Positions 36,311 through 48,176 of a stretch of DNA of 64,000 nt are shown here, piece by piece. The notes under the pieces are model-generated. The model was given only the letters and a program-made list of their open reading frames with translations. It was not told the DNA's origin and ran no database searches. The stretch's first letter is position 1. The number at the start of each line of letters is the position of its first letter. This DNA is from Clavaria fumosa (lineage: Eukaryota; Basidiomycota; Agaricomycetes; Agaricales; Clavariaceae), in NCBI GenBank assembly GCA_951802425.1, contig OX637794.1, positions 2,728,001 through 2,792,000 on the forward strand, read 5' to 3'. A program made the translations under genes and the position numbers.

Positions 36311-38234
36311 ATGGGCGGTTACGTCACGTCTGTTGGTTTTTTCGTTAGCGAGTCGGCCATCCCGCATCTCAGAACACCTGTTCTACAACCACCGGGTGCG
36401 GTGCTGCGTTGAACCCCACATTCTAACACACCCTATTAACATCACCACGCTGGCATCGTGGTTCGGGATCAGACGATATGTTGTTCGTACCTCTTTTTCC
36501 TTCTGTGGTGCAGCGTGTCGATGTGATATATCTACAAGCAGAATTTTTCGTGATACAGGGTACGACGACGCCCATGGGGGCTCACACAGCCCAGATCATC
36601 TGCTAGTGTACGAATCAGAGCGCTCTGTCTGGCATTCGCGCTCATATTTTAGTGTGAATAGTGCCTCGCGTAATGCTGATGCCCGTCAAAGATTCGGCGC
36701 GCCCTCGCACTTCATCGGAACCATTCTTATTATTCTTCTCATACCTTCACTGCTCATGGCAACGCTCCTTTTTATCTACGTCACGTCTCGCGTCCGGAAA
36801 CACCGCCGATGGCTTGCACTCGCCCATCGCAATGCAGGTTTGTCATCAGCCAATGTGTCGCGCCTGCACGCGGGGAGCATGTGGGAACACCTCCTTACCG
36901 ACGCTACAGATCGCTCTGGCATCGATTCTGCTGAGGAATCGGTTTCCAATTATGCTGACATACCCAACCCTTGGAGAGAAAATCATCACGGAGAAGATCT
37001 TTTATCCTTTGATGCAATTGAAAGGAGTAATACAGAAAGCCAGGTCCTGATCGACATTGAAGCACCCCAAGAGTCCTTTGCGCCTATCCCGACGTTCAAC
37101 TCACTCAACCAGGCGCGATCAGTCGGACTTGATGTACAGATTCCTATTATGGGGCCGTCTCCAAACGATGATCATTTGATATCCGACCCGATTAATCGGT
37201 CTAACCCGAAGCTCGGGCACTATCAGAAATATCCTCCTGTCATCACTCCTCAGTCATCTTCCTTTGAGATGAATTCAACCCGTGTCTCACTGGGTCTGGC
37301 TGAGGAGCGCAACGTTTTCGACTGTAGCTCGAGTGAACGCACTCTTGCACCCACGGGGCCCACTGAGCCATTAGGGACCAGCTATTCTCCATCCCTTTTG
37401 GCCGTGAATACTTCTTCACGGAATCCTCAATGCGTGTCATCTCTGGACCCTATCGCTTACCCCAACAAGGATGATCAGCGTCGGGACGATGACAACCTTG
37501 ACGACGCCGACGAGTTCTTTGATGCAATTTCTTCCCCGTTAGGAACACCTGCCACTGCATCCGCACCCCTGCCTCATGAGCTCAAGACCAAAGAGTCATC
37601 CACGGAGAACTTGCTTCTGACGTTGGGCGCTACGGGCGTTGCTGAAGCCGCTGCGGCTGCGGCACATGTCCGCAGCATTGCTGCACCGATGGCAGAAGGA
37701 ACATCCCCTGATCCGGAAGAGCTTCTCTTGCCCCAAACAGACAATCATCCTATTGAATCACGGACTCGTGAGCCTACTCCTAGCCTATCGTTGCCGGCAC
37801 ACGAGTTGCAAACGCGTAAGCAACAACAATCTTCGAGCACCTTGCTTCGTCGCCATCAATCTACAGAGTCAGCAAGCCGACCCGCGTGGTGCACTCGTGC
37901 CTTGGACGCGCCCGCATTGGGTATCCCAGCCAATTCAAGTAGTTCAAACCCTATGGCTTCATCACACTCATCTGCCGTGGCCTCGAGCTCGCTGTCACCC
38001 GAAATCCGCTCTACGTTAGCTGTACGCAAGGATCAAAAGCGGCTTCCTCCCGCACCCATGGACGTTGCATTGGCGATGCAGCTTCGTCCGGGGCTTGGGC
38101 TCGGCGCTGACGCAGCCTGGATGGTGCGGTTCTTGATGGCTATGTTCGGCTGGTTCGCAGTGCTCCTGAGTGCTCAGGGTGGACCGACGGTAGACAGGAA
38201 GCAGCAGCGAGCGAGATTGCGTCCGGTTGCCTGA
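36311..38234 (+). CDS. Hypothetical two-span membrane protein with a long disordered middle
   Basis: I do not recognise the family. The long open frame lacks an ATG at its 5' end. I place the start at 36311 (MGGYVTSVGFFVSESAIPH), with an intron 36396-36558 joining QPPG to YDDAHGGSHSPDHLL in correct phase, for about 586 residues. A strong membrane segment follows (FIGTILIILLIPSLLMATLL), with a basic stop-transfer sequence (RVRKHRRW) next to it. Then come about 400 residues of Ser/Pro/Asp-rich, probably cytosolic sequence with an Ala-rich helix (GVAEAAAAAAHVRSIAAP). Near the C-terminus lies MQLRPGLGLGADAAWMVRFL and a second hydrophobic stretch (FLMAMFGWFAVLLSA), then a short basic tail. The layout suggests a membrane-anchored adaptor; that is inference only. 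Confidence 0.6.
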
Positions 38235-41200
38235 GCAAACGTGTTTGCTTGCAGCGAGGATTCCGATCACTCTGCCCTGGTGTTCCGCTTTGCCCAGTGT
38301 TGTTCAGGCTCGTTGTCCTTTTGTCACATTGCAACCTCCACTCCCTCATTCGTCCTGCAAATGTCCTGCACGCTTTCATCACATCTTTCATCCGTTACGA
38401 CATCGTCATGACCAAAACAGCATGGGGTTTGTGTTCCCTTCACGATGCTGAAGAATTTACGACTTTCATACATCTCGGGACTTGCATTACGCCTTCTTAC
38501 GATCTTGCTCCCGGAAGTAGCCCTAGTACCATACTTACACATACATACACATGCATGAGCACTTGTCCTAGCGTACCAACGTGTTCCGTCATATGACTAC
38601 TTGAACGAAGTGACCTGCAAGGTAAGGCAAGAAATTGAGGCTAAGTTGTAGTGCTGGACAATTGTGATGATAGCGTCTCGAGATTTGCAGGGACTGCACG
38701 TCACGCACGCAGTTCGCCTCGTTGTCCGCGGTATATCAAAAGGCTGCTCTGCCAGACTGAAAGTGACTTAGCTCCGTTATTTGGACACGAGCGCGTCACC
38801 AGAAGATAGGTTGAAGTTGTGCACGTTGCAAACTGCGCTCATTGCTCAGCAGAGGAGGGCTCATTCTTCGAGTCTGGATATCTGAATCGATAAGCGAAGT
38901 GGAACGTCGACCGATCTGACTTTCGAAATGTCTCTTCTCTCGAGCCATTGGGCGTTAAGCGTTGGAGCAGCGCCCTGGCCGCGGGTGAGCCTATATGATG
39001 CATTGGCATGCCTGGGAGGAAGACGTCCTCGCCGTGCACTGCAGAGACCCCCACTAACGAGATGATCTTTCTGATGGTCTGTTGCGCCTACACGTTCGTC
39101 GAGTTGCATAATGTTAGTACACCAGAATGACGTTCAACCCGGATCTTAAAGCTCGAAAGCCTGAACGTGCATTGGAAATTCCACTCGCCTGAGAAATAGT
39201 GCATCCGAAACTCGACTCACGGCTGCAAATTGGCGCAGCCAGCATGCTGTATTGATCCGTGGCCCTCAATGGCAGTGTCAGTGTAATCACCCTCTGGCGA
39301 AAAGAAGACATCAGAATCAAGATCTGGGGATGGCCCTCTCGTCAGCTGGACCCTCGAAAGTTATCGTATTTGTATGCACAAATTGCACATCGACATCGAA
39401 AATGAAATTTGGATCCTTTCCGGAAGCCAATCTACTTCCCCACGAGACCTCGGAACACCAGCCGTGCCTGCGAAGATTTCCAAAATGATGCACCGGAAGA
39501 ACACTCCGTTGTTGCGTATAAGGATCTCTGCGCGTTTGATTCAGATCAGGTGGTCACGCTGTGATAGCCCCTTTTTGCGCGTTGAGCTTGTTGCAGGTGA
39601 CCACGACATTCGATTTTGCTCACGTTAGTGCTTGCTCGCGACAGTGGGCCATCCGCAGCTTTCGCAATACCTCCATGCGGGCGGCGGAAGGCCCCGAAAT
39701 TCCACCGCATCATGCGCGCGTCGTGCACGTTCGACAAGAGCCACCGACTCGTGGCAGAATGGATTCAATGGACACTAGCACACGAGTACTACCATTGGCG
39801 TCCAAGATCTCAAGATCCCGAATGGTCAACAATAGCTTCCGCACTTGGTGACTAGATCGATCGCATCCTGTCTCTTACTCGTTTGCCGACTGTTTGGGGA
39901 TGGCTAAGCATGGTCAAGACTGGATTCAGAACAGCATGCGGGAGTGGGTATTGGTGTGCCACTCCATCTCACCCCTTTTGATTAAGCCAGCTGATCTACT
40001 GTGAATCCTTCCATCAGACACTGACGTGCTCATTCCAGGCGCCACTCAGCATGAACGGAGAAATGCCCATCCCCAACCAACAGAATGAATCACGCACTCT
40101 GACAGCGACAGCGCGCTTATTCTTCGGGTGGCGAGGTCAAGTGGTTAACGGAATACCTGTTCGGGAACAGATCCACGTTGACCCGTTTAAACGACTGCTG
40201 GTCTGCATGGACCCATAAACGCCAAAGCTCCTCATCCTGTGCTGATTACTCCCTCGAGCTTCTGCCGGAGAGCCGTGTGAGGCAAATGACGCCATAGGCT
40301 TCACGGCCATGCACAAAAATATCGCCGGTACGAAACCTCCGTTCGAGAAGATCATGGGGCTGCCTTGCCGAGATTTACAGCGTCTTGCCACTGCTGCTGT
40401 CCTGCCGCCTGGTGTACTACGGCTGGTGATGGCGAACGCATGGTGGCATCTGAAAGTGGCAATCCAATCATTTGCACACGCATACCTGTACCCCAGGATT
40501 TGAAGGGTGGTGCATCCGCTTGTTAGCGGCTTCACACGCGCGTTCACTCCACGCTATTCCTTCCCTGGCACAATCGTCGGCCTATCGTCTCCCGGTGACG
40601 GCTCCTGATGGACGATCTTTTGAATAACGGTTCAGTACTTCATTTCTGATCAAGTTCCTTTCCTTAATATAGATCCAAATCTTGAACAGAGACCATTTTC
40701 GCCATTACCATCACTTTTTAAATTACTTTTGACCTCGTGAAGGGGAACGTTTCTACGCCACAAGGAGGTTTTAGCCACTGTGCAGCATCCATAATCAATG
40801 TTTCGCCGCGCATGCATGTCATGGGGCCTGGATCCGCGTGACTGATTTTTCCAAGACATTTTCGGCACACATGCGTTTGTCCTGCTATAACGGCAGCCAA
40901 TTACCATACCAGTCCTGCTGTCGCAATGTCATTACGCCACAGCGCCCCATTTTTTGTTAACTGTTAGGCTTTGGCGGACCGTTGCGCGCCTATGTGAATT
41001 GTATGAGCCTCTTGGGGTGTGGAGGTGGCGCTGCGAGCCTGAATGCGGTCAACACGGACCTGAAAGCGGTAACTGGTGTGTGTCATGTGCGTGCAGACGA
41101 AATGGCGCCAAAGCAGTGGTCTTTTGGGAGCTTTCTATCATGGGGTTATTGCGGCGAACGGAGTTTAACTCAGACCCATTTGTACTGTGCAAAAACGGTG

Positions 41201-41260
41201 AGCAATCTGTACTGCACAGTATAATCTTATCTTATCTGCCCAAATTCCAATTCCACGCTC
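38235..41260. other. 3-kb region without an intact gene; broken coding islands on the minus strand
   Basis: No continuous gene model could be built. Two clusters of coding-like sequence on the minus strand (about 38,840-39,480 and 40,140-40,560) are described as a possible pseudogene below. Other frames are short and unsupported. The part next to 41,260 presumably carries the upstream control region of asparagine synthetase. Confidence 0.5.
38839..40560 (-). pseudogene. Possible decayed gene (coding islands interrupted by frameshifts and stops)
   Basis: Reading the minus strand, several stretches look protein-like but cannot be joined. Near 40,340-40,240 it reads LLERRFRTGDIFVHGREAYG, then VICLTRLSGRSSRE and a stop; a few bases later in the same frame comes DEELWRLWVHADQQSFKRVN. 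Near 39,420-39,310 it reads DPNFIFDVDVQFVHTNTITF and EGPADERAI. One base out of frame follows PDLDSDVFFSPEGDYTDTAI and HGSIQHAGCANLQP. Near 39,090-38,840 it reads AQQTIRKIISLVGVSAVHGE, then DVFLPGMPMHHIGSP, ending NEPSSAEQ-stop. The interruptions are too short for introns. No family was recognised. It could also be one or two real genes with sequencing errors, and plus-strand frames overlap part of it. Confidence 0.35.
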
Positions 41261-41264
41261 CCAT

Positions 41265-41271
41265 TATAAAA
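41265..41271 (+). promoter_or_regulatory. TATA box of the asparagine synthetase gene
   Basis: TATAAAA lies 87 bases upstream of the ATG at 41352, a normal distance for a fungal core promoter. A TGACTC hexamer (41289-41294), the core of the Gcn4/Cpc1 site, lies between it and the start codon. Its position downstream of the TATA box makes use as an activator site uncertain. Confidence 0.6.
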
Positions 41272-41351
41272 GGAAAGCGGTCCAAGAATGACTCGGATTC
41301 GTGGTCTCCTCTAGCAGCCCACTTCCCATCCTCTCTCCCATCTCACAAAAA

Positions 41352-43732
41352 ATGTGTGGAATATTCGCTCTACACGGCGTCGACAACCCTGCCAAGGAGA
41401 GACAACACTGCATCGCGCAGTCTAAGCGTATCCGACACAGGGGCCCTGACTGGTCAGGGTGCCATGTCGGTAAAGATGCAGTACTTGTCCACGAGCGTCT
41501 CGCCATCGTCGGCTTAGGTAATTCTTCTCCCCGCGCGCGTCGTCTAGGCTAACGCTGCCTCAGATACGGGGGCCCAGCCCTTGGTCAGCGAGGACGGGAA
41601 GCAAACCCTCGCCGTCAATGGCGAAATATACAACCACATTGCGCTCAGGGCCGAGTTCGGACCGGAAGTCCACTTCAAGACGCATTCGGATTGCGAAGTT
41701 ATTCTCCCCCTGGTGACCCTTCCTCATATCAACAGTCTCTGCCCGCTGAGCTCAAATGCTGCATTCAGTACAAGAAGTATGATACGGACCTTTGCAATCA
41801 CCTCGATGGCATCTTCTCCTTCATACTTGTAGACGAAGCGGTCACCCCTTCCCGCATTATCGCGGCACGTGACCCCATTGGCGTGACCACCCTCTACCAA
41901 GGCTGGTCGTCTAAACGTCCTGGAGTCGTCTGGTTTGCGTCCGAGGTGAAGTCACTTATTGCCGACTGCGACAAGGTCGAGTCATTCCTCCCTGGCCATA
42001 TCTACGACAGTCGGGATCAGTCCACGAAGCGTTGGTTCAACCCCACATGGTGGGGTGGCGACGCCCCGGACGCGCAGGTCCCGACCAACCCTGTCAACTT
42101 GACATTGCTACGCGAAGCTCTCGAGGCCTCAGTGAGGAAGCGGCTCATGTCCGAGGTCCCATTTGGGGTGCTGCTCAGCGGTGGTCTGGACAGTAGTCTG
42201 GTTGCTTCCATTGCTGCCAGAGAAACAGCCAAGGCGGTGGAGGCGCAAGGGATGAATGGGAACCACACTACTAGCGGCCGGGTGAGCGGCTCTCCTCCAC
42301 GCAGTCCCTTCTCCAATGGGCATCACGCGAACGGGAACGGGAACTCTGGAGGTGTGTTGCTCTCCTTCTCCTATCCTCAGTTTCCGCTCATGTCTCAACT
42401 TGCGCCCTCGACATCAGGTCCCCACCTTCTCTCGTTCTCAGTTGGTCTAAAAGACTCGCCCGACCTCGTGGCTGCTAGAAAAGCTGCAGCCTTCCTCGGC
42501 ACAGACCATCACGAGTTCACCTTCACCGTTCAGGAAGGCTTAGACGCGCTCCATGATGTGATCTATCATCTGGAAACCTACGACGTCACGACCGTTCGTG
42601 CCAGCATCCCCATGTATCTCCTCAGCCGTAAGATAAAGGCAATGGGTGTTAAAATGGTCCTCAGCGGTGAGGGCAGTGACGAGATCCTGGGAGGTAAAAT
42701 CACCCACGAGTATACCATGGCTTCGGACAGGCACTGAACATTGTGGATCATTCCCAGGGTACCTTTACTTCCACGCTGCCCCCGATGTCAAGTCTTTCCA
42801 TCAAGAGACTGTGCGGCGTGTGAAGAACTTGCACACTTCAGACTGTCTCCGCGCTAATAAGTCGGTGTTCCTTTCTTCGGCTCGCTATGCAGCAAGAGAA
42901 GCACATCCTGACACCTCTCGCAGATCTACAATGGCTTGGGGTCTTGAGGCCCGCGTCCCGTTTCTGGACAAAGCATTTTTAGAAGTCGCCATGAACCTGG
43001 ACGCGAAGCAAAAAATGTTTTCTAAAGGCGCTGAGCAGGGGAAGGACGAGGATGGTAAACCCAGAATGGAGAAGGTGTTATAACTTGTCCTCGATTGTCA
43101 CCGGTTCACCCATCTGACCACATCCGTCCATAATTAGTACGTCTTGCGTAAGGCCTTTGATTGCGCCCCAGACGGCAAGGCAAGCCTTTGATGACTTTCC
43201 CTATAATTTTGCTGACCTTGCATTTCTTCTTCCAGCCATATCTTCCCGAGTCCATCCTGTGGCGCCAGAAAGAGCAATTTTCTGACGGAGTGGGCTACTC
43301 CTGGATTGACGGGTACGTGGGCGTACGTGCTCAGAGCCAGGCACGCAGCTGATACCGATTACCCTAAACTAGGATCAAGGCCAATGCCGAGGCCGCAGTG
43401 TCGGACGAGGCCTTCTCAAAACGACATGAACGCTGGACCAGAGATTGTCCCGATACTAAAGAAGCCTACCTGATTCGTGAGACTTTTGACGGTCAGTATT
43501 AGCCCGCCAGAGGCCGTCTCTCTCTCTTCTTCTCTGTCTCACTCAAATGTCTGGAAAGGCTTTTTCCCGCTAGAGTCTGCTGCAGAAACAGCCGTGAGGT
43601 ACATGATTCGAACACCTTATAGAGTGCATGTCTTTAACGCGGTTTCAATTCAGGTGGATACCCAGGGAGGATTGGGGGTGTTCGGCGGACCCCAGCGGAC
43701 GCAGTGTCAGCATTCATACCGCGGCGTATTGA
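41352..43732 (+). CDS. Asparagine synthetase, glutamine-hydrolysing
   Basis: This cytosolic enzyme converts aspartate, glutamine and ATP to asparagine, glutamate and AMP. ATG at 41352 gives MCGIFALHG, so Cys2 becomes the N-terminal catalytic nucleophile of the class II glutaminase domain. [21 protein letters not shown] and [11 protein letters not shown] follow in order. The synthetase domain has the pyrophosphate loop [14 protein letters not shown] (about 42,171-42,212), then [14 protein letters not shown] and [33 protein letters not shown] and [15 protein letters not shown] follow. It ends [22 protein letters not shown] at 43730-43732. A Gly/Asn/Ser-rich insert of about 40 residues sits after the pyrophosphate loop (near 42,250-42,350), where bacterial enzymes have none. 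Introns are short; the last exons are small. It should be functional. Confidence 0.94.
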
Positions 43733-44055
43733 CGTGTGAGGATCGACATGTAACACCAAGCATGTGTTCGATATACTATTATGTAACCCCTTTGGCAAGA
43801 ATGACGCTCATATTATAAGGAGCAGGCTAAGAGCATTCCGAGTTGGGAAGGACAGTACGAAAGACAGTGCGATAGAGTCTCAATATCAACGCTAAAGAGT
43901 GGTGCTGTATGTGGTATCCGAGGGGAATAATATTTATGATTGACAAAGGGAATACTTCCAACGATATTTATGCGCGCGTCAAGATGACCTTGCTGGTCGC
44001 CGACGCAAAGAGGAAAGACCGATTGGTATATTAGGAGCTAAGGAGCGTGAGAGAT
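43733..44055. other. Convergent intergenic spacer, nothing recognised
   Basis: This 323-base spacer lies between the stop codons of asparagine synthetase (+) and the RhoGEF (-). It is probably 3' UTR of both; no gene or repeat was seen. Confidence 0.5.
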
Positions 44056-47000
44056 CTATGGCTTAGAACGCGGTTCATTAATCGACGAGTCCTGAGCGAT
44101 GATTTGACGGTATAGGCATACCCCTGAATCTTCAGAAGGGGCTGGTGAGGCCAATTGTTTATTGATTGTCGTGGTGGCGAGATTTGTCGCGACGCGAGGA
44201 CTATTATTACTTGTCTGAGAGGTGAGACGCGGGCGCTGCTTGGTGCCATTTACTTGAGGAGTGCGCGTGTTTGAGTCCCAAGCCGGCCTTGTCACCGTTG
44301 CTTTGACAGTGTGTGTGTCGTCGGGGTGGGGCGTTCGACGCGACATCGACGCCCCTTGTGGGCGGCGAACCACGGGACGTGCGCCGTAGGGACCAGTATC
44401 AGCAGACAGGAGCCGCGTGCCAAATTTAGCGTTCGCAGAGGATTCGCGGCTGTATGATGATAAACCAGGTGAGGCGCGGCGTCCCCTGCCGTTGACGCCC
44501 ATTTGCCTAGCTCTGATAGAGGGATTTTGGATGGTGATCTTGTCAGCGCCCCAATACGAAAAGCTCATTTTGCTCTTCGTGTCGGAGTGATCGGAGCCTC
44601 CTCCGTCGCTCTCGTGGTCATCTGGAAGAGGTATTATCTTGGGTTGGACGCCAGAATGAACGTGAGCACGGGATCGAACAACACTGAGAGAAGTAATTAG
44701 TGTCAATTACAGATAGCCAGAGACAGCGGCTAACTTACTCTTCCATTGCAACGACACCTTCTCGTGGCTGGATGACAACGCCGATGTCCCAAGTGTGAAT
44801 CTATCATATGTCAAAATCAAAATCAATCAATGCCAATGTCCTCTAGCGACTGTCGAAAGGGCAAGTTAACCTTGATAAATTTATACAGATTTCGAGGCTT
44901 GGTTTGGACGTTGCGGCGACCCGTGGTCGCATACTTGGCCTTGCCCTGCATTTCTGGTAGGGAGGTTGTCCTACCGTTAGCAGCAGCTATCAATGGCAGG
45001 GAAGTTTGCCCAGTGCGCTGGCATTGCAGCACTACGTCGTTGAAGACCACCAGCCAGAGATCTTTCTTCCCTCCGATGCCCGTCCCACTAGACAAGACGT
45101 CGCTCAATCGCTTGAAGGAAGTTTTCCCTTTGACGGCCATCGCCGAAGGTGGCGTCGAAGGTGGCTTACCATTCTGCGAGGGCAGGAAGGGTCGCTCATC
45201 CAAGAGCACTCTTGAAGGCTTCGGCAGCGCGAGCTGTCTGTCCCTGTCTAGACCCTCAATGCGTGCGAAGACGTCCCTGGTCTTGTCTCGCTCCTCTTTC
45301 TGGATTTTCTCATCCTCAATGCTCCGCACGATAGTCTCGACCTCTGCAACCATCTGCAGCGTGCTCTCGTACTCGAAAGTACTCGGGTCCGTGTGGAATA
45401 GAAGGTTTTGGAAGAGTAAGGGGTATTTGAGCAATCTCTGGAACGGCTTTGAGAGGGAGATGGCCAAACCCGTTTCTCCCTTTTCAACTGCGATTTCCTC
45501 AAGGCGCCGCAGGTACTTGCAAACTTTGGCCCAGTCGGCAGTATCTTGCTTCTTAGGTTTCTTGTCTGTGGCAGCCATTAATGCATTATCAACCTGCTCA
45601 AGAGCGCGCTCCAGATGAAGTACGAAGGCAGCGTAACCGTGGAAAAGATGAGACTAGAGTGCGTTGGCTCGTCAATAGTCATAAGAGGCATATATTCAGG
45701 ACTTACATTAGATACGAAGACGTCTGCCAGTGATCTGACAAGAGGATATTGATCGTCGTAGCGCTTTCTCAAGCCCTCGCTGAGTCGCACATGGCCATCC
45801 AGTATGCTGTTCTCTATCGCCTCCAAGCAGGCTCGCAAATCCTCCGGAAGTAGATGAGGAGGGACAGCACCCATGTTCACAAGCGGTTCCGGAGCCGTGG
45901 TGCTCTTCTTGAACCGCCTCAGCATCCGTGAGCTAGGAGTCGGCGTCGCTTGCCTATCTGCAAATGACTGGTGATCCTGGCTCTCTTTCCGATCGCGCTC
46001 CGGCTGTCTTCCAAGGGAATGAGTCGAGGCGTTCGGATTTCCGCGTGGCGGAGGGGGCAAAGAGTGGTGTGATCGTGAAGGGAAAGGCACCGATTTGCCG
46101 TTGGACTTCGCAGCGGTGGCTCGATATGGAGAGCGAGGGTGATTATGCTTCCCGGCCTCACGTACATTATTAGAGTGACCTTCTGAGTATCCTTTGCCGA
46201 GCCGATCGTCGCCTTCGTCGTCCTCATCCGTCTCTAACGACTCTCCATCGATGTTGGGAGTGTAGTTGCCATCTCTCCTTGACGAGCATGGTGTTGGACT
46301 GTTCGGTGTTTCAGGGCGGAAGCCCAAGGGCGACATGAAACGGGCCGCGATGGGGAGTTGATCCACGGAATCTACAGGCGAGCCCATACGCGTGTAATCG
46401 TCATACTCGGGCTGATGTGCCGGGGGAGAGGGCGCTGAGGAGAACGGATGTAAGAGAGGCATGATGAAGGTTTCCTTCATCTTCAAGAGCTCGATGACAT
46501 ATCTATGAATTTTGCATATACATATGAATGCATGTGTTAAATTGATAACGTGCGGGTAACTGACCGTTCCTCGCTAGCAACGATCTCCCAGAGCACTTCC
46601 TGACGAGTGCGCTCTCGAGGACCCAAATTTGACACCAAGTCCTCCTCAGCCCCTTCACTCCAGGAAGAGGCAGCTGGAACGCGATTGCTAAAGTTGGACA
46701 TTTGAGAGTACGGGGTGCCGGACCGAAACGATTGTTGGAGAGAAAAGGCGTCGGAAGCCTTGGAGGGGGTCGGAGAAATCACGCTTCGTGTAGAAGTGGC
46801 TTTGAGGCTGGGCTTGGGAAGAGGCAAGTCCGTTTTAGATGAAGCGGCAGTAGAAGTAGAACCACGAGGATCCTTGCCCTGCGGGGCCTGGAATCTAGAC
46901 AACGTGGTTTTGGCCGGGACCTGAACCGGCTCCGTTCCGCTGCCAGGCGCATCATGTAATGGACGTTCCAGGGTAGAGGGTGTGGGGGGAGGCGACAGAA

Positions 47001-47418
47001 AAACGACTTTCTTATGGCTATCGTTCAGCAAGACTGTATTTCCATTTGCAGCTTTGGTTGGATTCGTTGGAACGGGAGTGCCGCGTTCGCGCGGACTGGC
47101 GACGATGGTATCTGGGGTAGAACTGCGCTCTGCAGAAGGACCAGGAATGAATGGCGGTTTTGACTGAGTCGGAGTGGGGCTCCGCGGTGAAGTGGGCCGG
47201 GACACGGCATCCTGACCAGACTGCGAAGAAACGTCTGGGAGTGGTTTAAAGGTTGAAGAGAACAGCGTAGACGTTGCACTAGACCGTTGCGGAGGCCATA
47301 CGGGGAGAGGTGGAAGCTGAGGGAGTTTTTCTCTGGTCTGCGGAATGATGTCCTTGTCCCTGTCTCGTTCTTTGTGGGACAGACCTCTGTTGAAGCGGCT
47401 AAAAAGGGCCTTCATCAT
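44056..47418 (-). CDS. Dbl-family Rho guanine nucleotide exchange factor (DH-PH)
   Basis: RhoGEFs activate Rho/Cdc42 GTPases at the membrane and so control polarity and the cell wall. ATG at 47418 gives MMKALFSRFNRGLSHKERDR (the longer frame begins with TTG). A Ser/Pro-rich N-terminal region of about 290 residues follows. The DH domain opens with RQEVLWEIVASEER (conserved region 1) and IELLKMKETFIMPLLHPF after an intron. It has a large insert (about 45,900-46,440). It resumes with LSEGLRKRYDDQYPLVRSLA, later ADWAKVCKYLRRLEEIA, then the conserved helix SLSKPFQRLLKYPLLFQNLL. The PH domain follows (KKDLWLVVFNDVVLQCQRTG, then KPRNLYKFIKVN). The tail is Ser-rich, ending IAQDSSINEPRSKP-stop at 44056. 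The DH insert is unusual; the QRLLKYPLLF motif makes the family call firm. Confidence 0.88.
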
Positions 47419-48176
47419 GGATGGCAATCAAGTTGGCGCTCTGCCAGCCTTGCACGACGCCGTGCTGAAGGGTGCTTCGGGGTGAACGAAAAGTGAACGT
47501 GGTGCAGGGTATGTGCAAAGGAGTCAAGGCGACCACCGCATGGCAGGAACCCAACATGAGCGTTTTACCCTCCTTTACCAGCGCTGCTTGCAGCGCCCTT
47601 CACACATATCATCAATAGCATCGTTGATAGCAGCCCAGCCTGCAAGCCTTTCACCTTCAACGCCCACCGCCTTCTACGCTATGGGCGCATATAAACGGCT
47701 CTCAACGACAAGCTTTTTTGCTTTTTTCTCTCTCACCTCTCAATTTTTTTCTCAGGGTCCCTTGCAGTGCCATACTCCATGGGTACATCATGCGCAGTCA
47801 CAAGCGCTATATCGAGCCGAGCCGCAGGAGCAAGAAATATTTTAAGAAGTCGCATGTATGCTGCTTCCTCGGCCGAGATTGTGTTTGGCGATCAACGCAA
47901 CGGAATATCGCGGGAACAGGGTGCAATGCGTTGTTGACCTTCTCAATTGAAATGTTCAGAGGGGGACGATCCCTCTAATAAAGGCATTATCGTTATTATA
48001 TTCCCGAAAGATGGATGTACGAGTGATGTTGGTGAAGGGTTCGTGGAAAACGTGTGGCGTCGTTACCAGAGCACATAGTTTGGCGGTACTCGAAGATTGA
48101 CAGTCGTCTTCGCCAAAAAGTGCCGATCATTCCCATCTCGAATCTTCAGGGCTTGGCAATGGTCGCTCCATTCATC
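47419..48176. other. Intergenic region with a TATA-like element and pyrimidine-rich leader
   Basis: This lies between the start of the RhoGEF and the end of the EF-hand-like gene. On the plus strand CATATAAAC (about 47,688-47,696) is followed by CT-rich sequence ending TTTTTTTCTCAG near 47,756, then a short frame from 47,790 with a basic start (MRSHKRYIEPSRRSKKYFKK). This could be the core promoter of a short transcript or a noncoding RNA, but no conserved product is visible and I do not call a gene. Confidence 0.35.

Noticed and set aside
39561..39855. Plus-strand frames reading VTTTFDFAHVSACSRQWAI and similar
   Set aside because: They look mildly protein-like and could splice to an upstream piece (PEEHSVVAYKDLCAFDSDQ), but no family match or complete model could be formed, and minus-strand islands compete for the same DNA.
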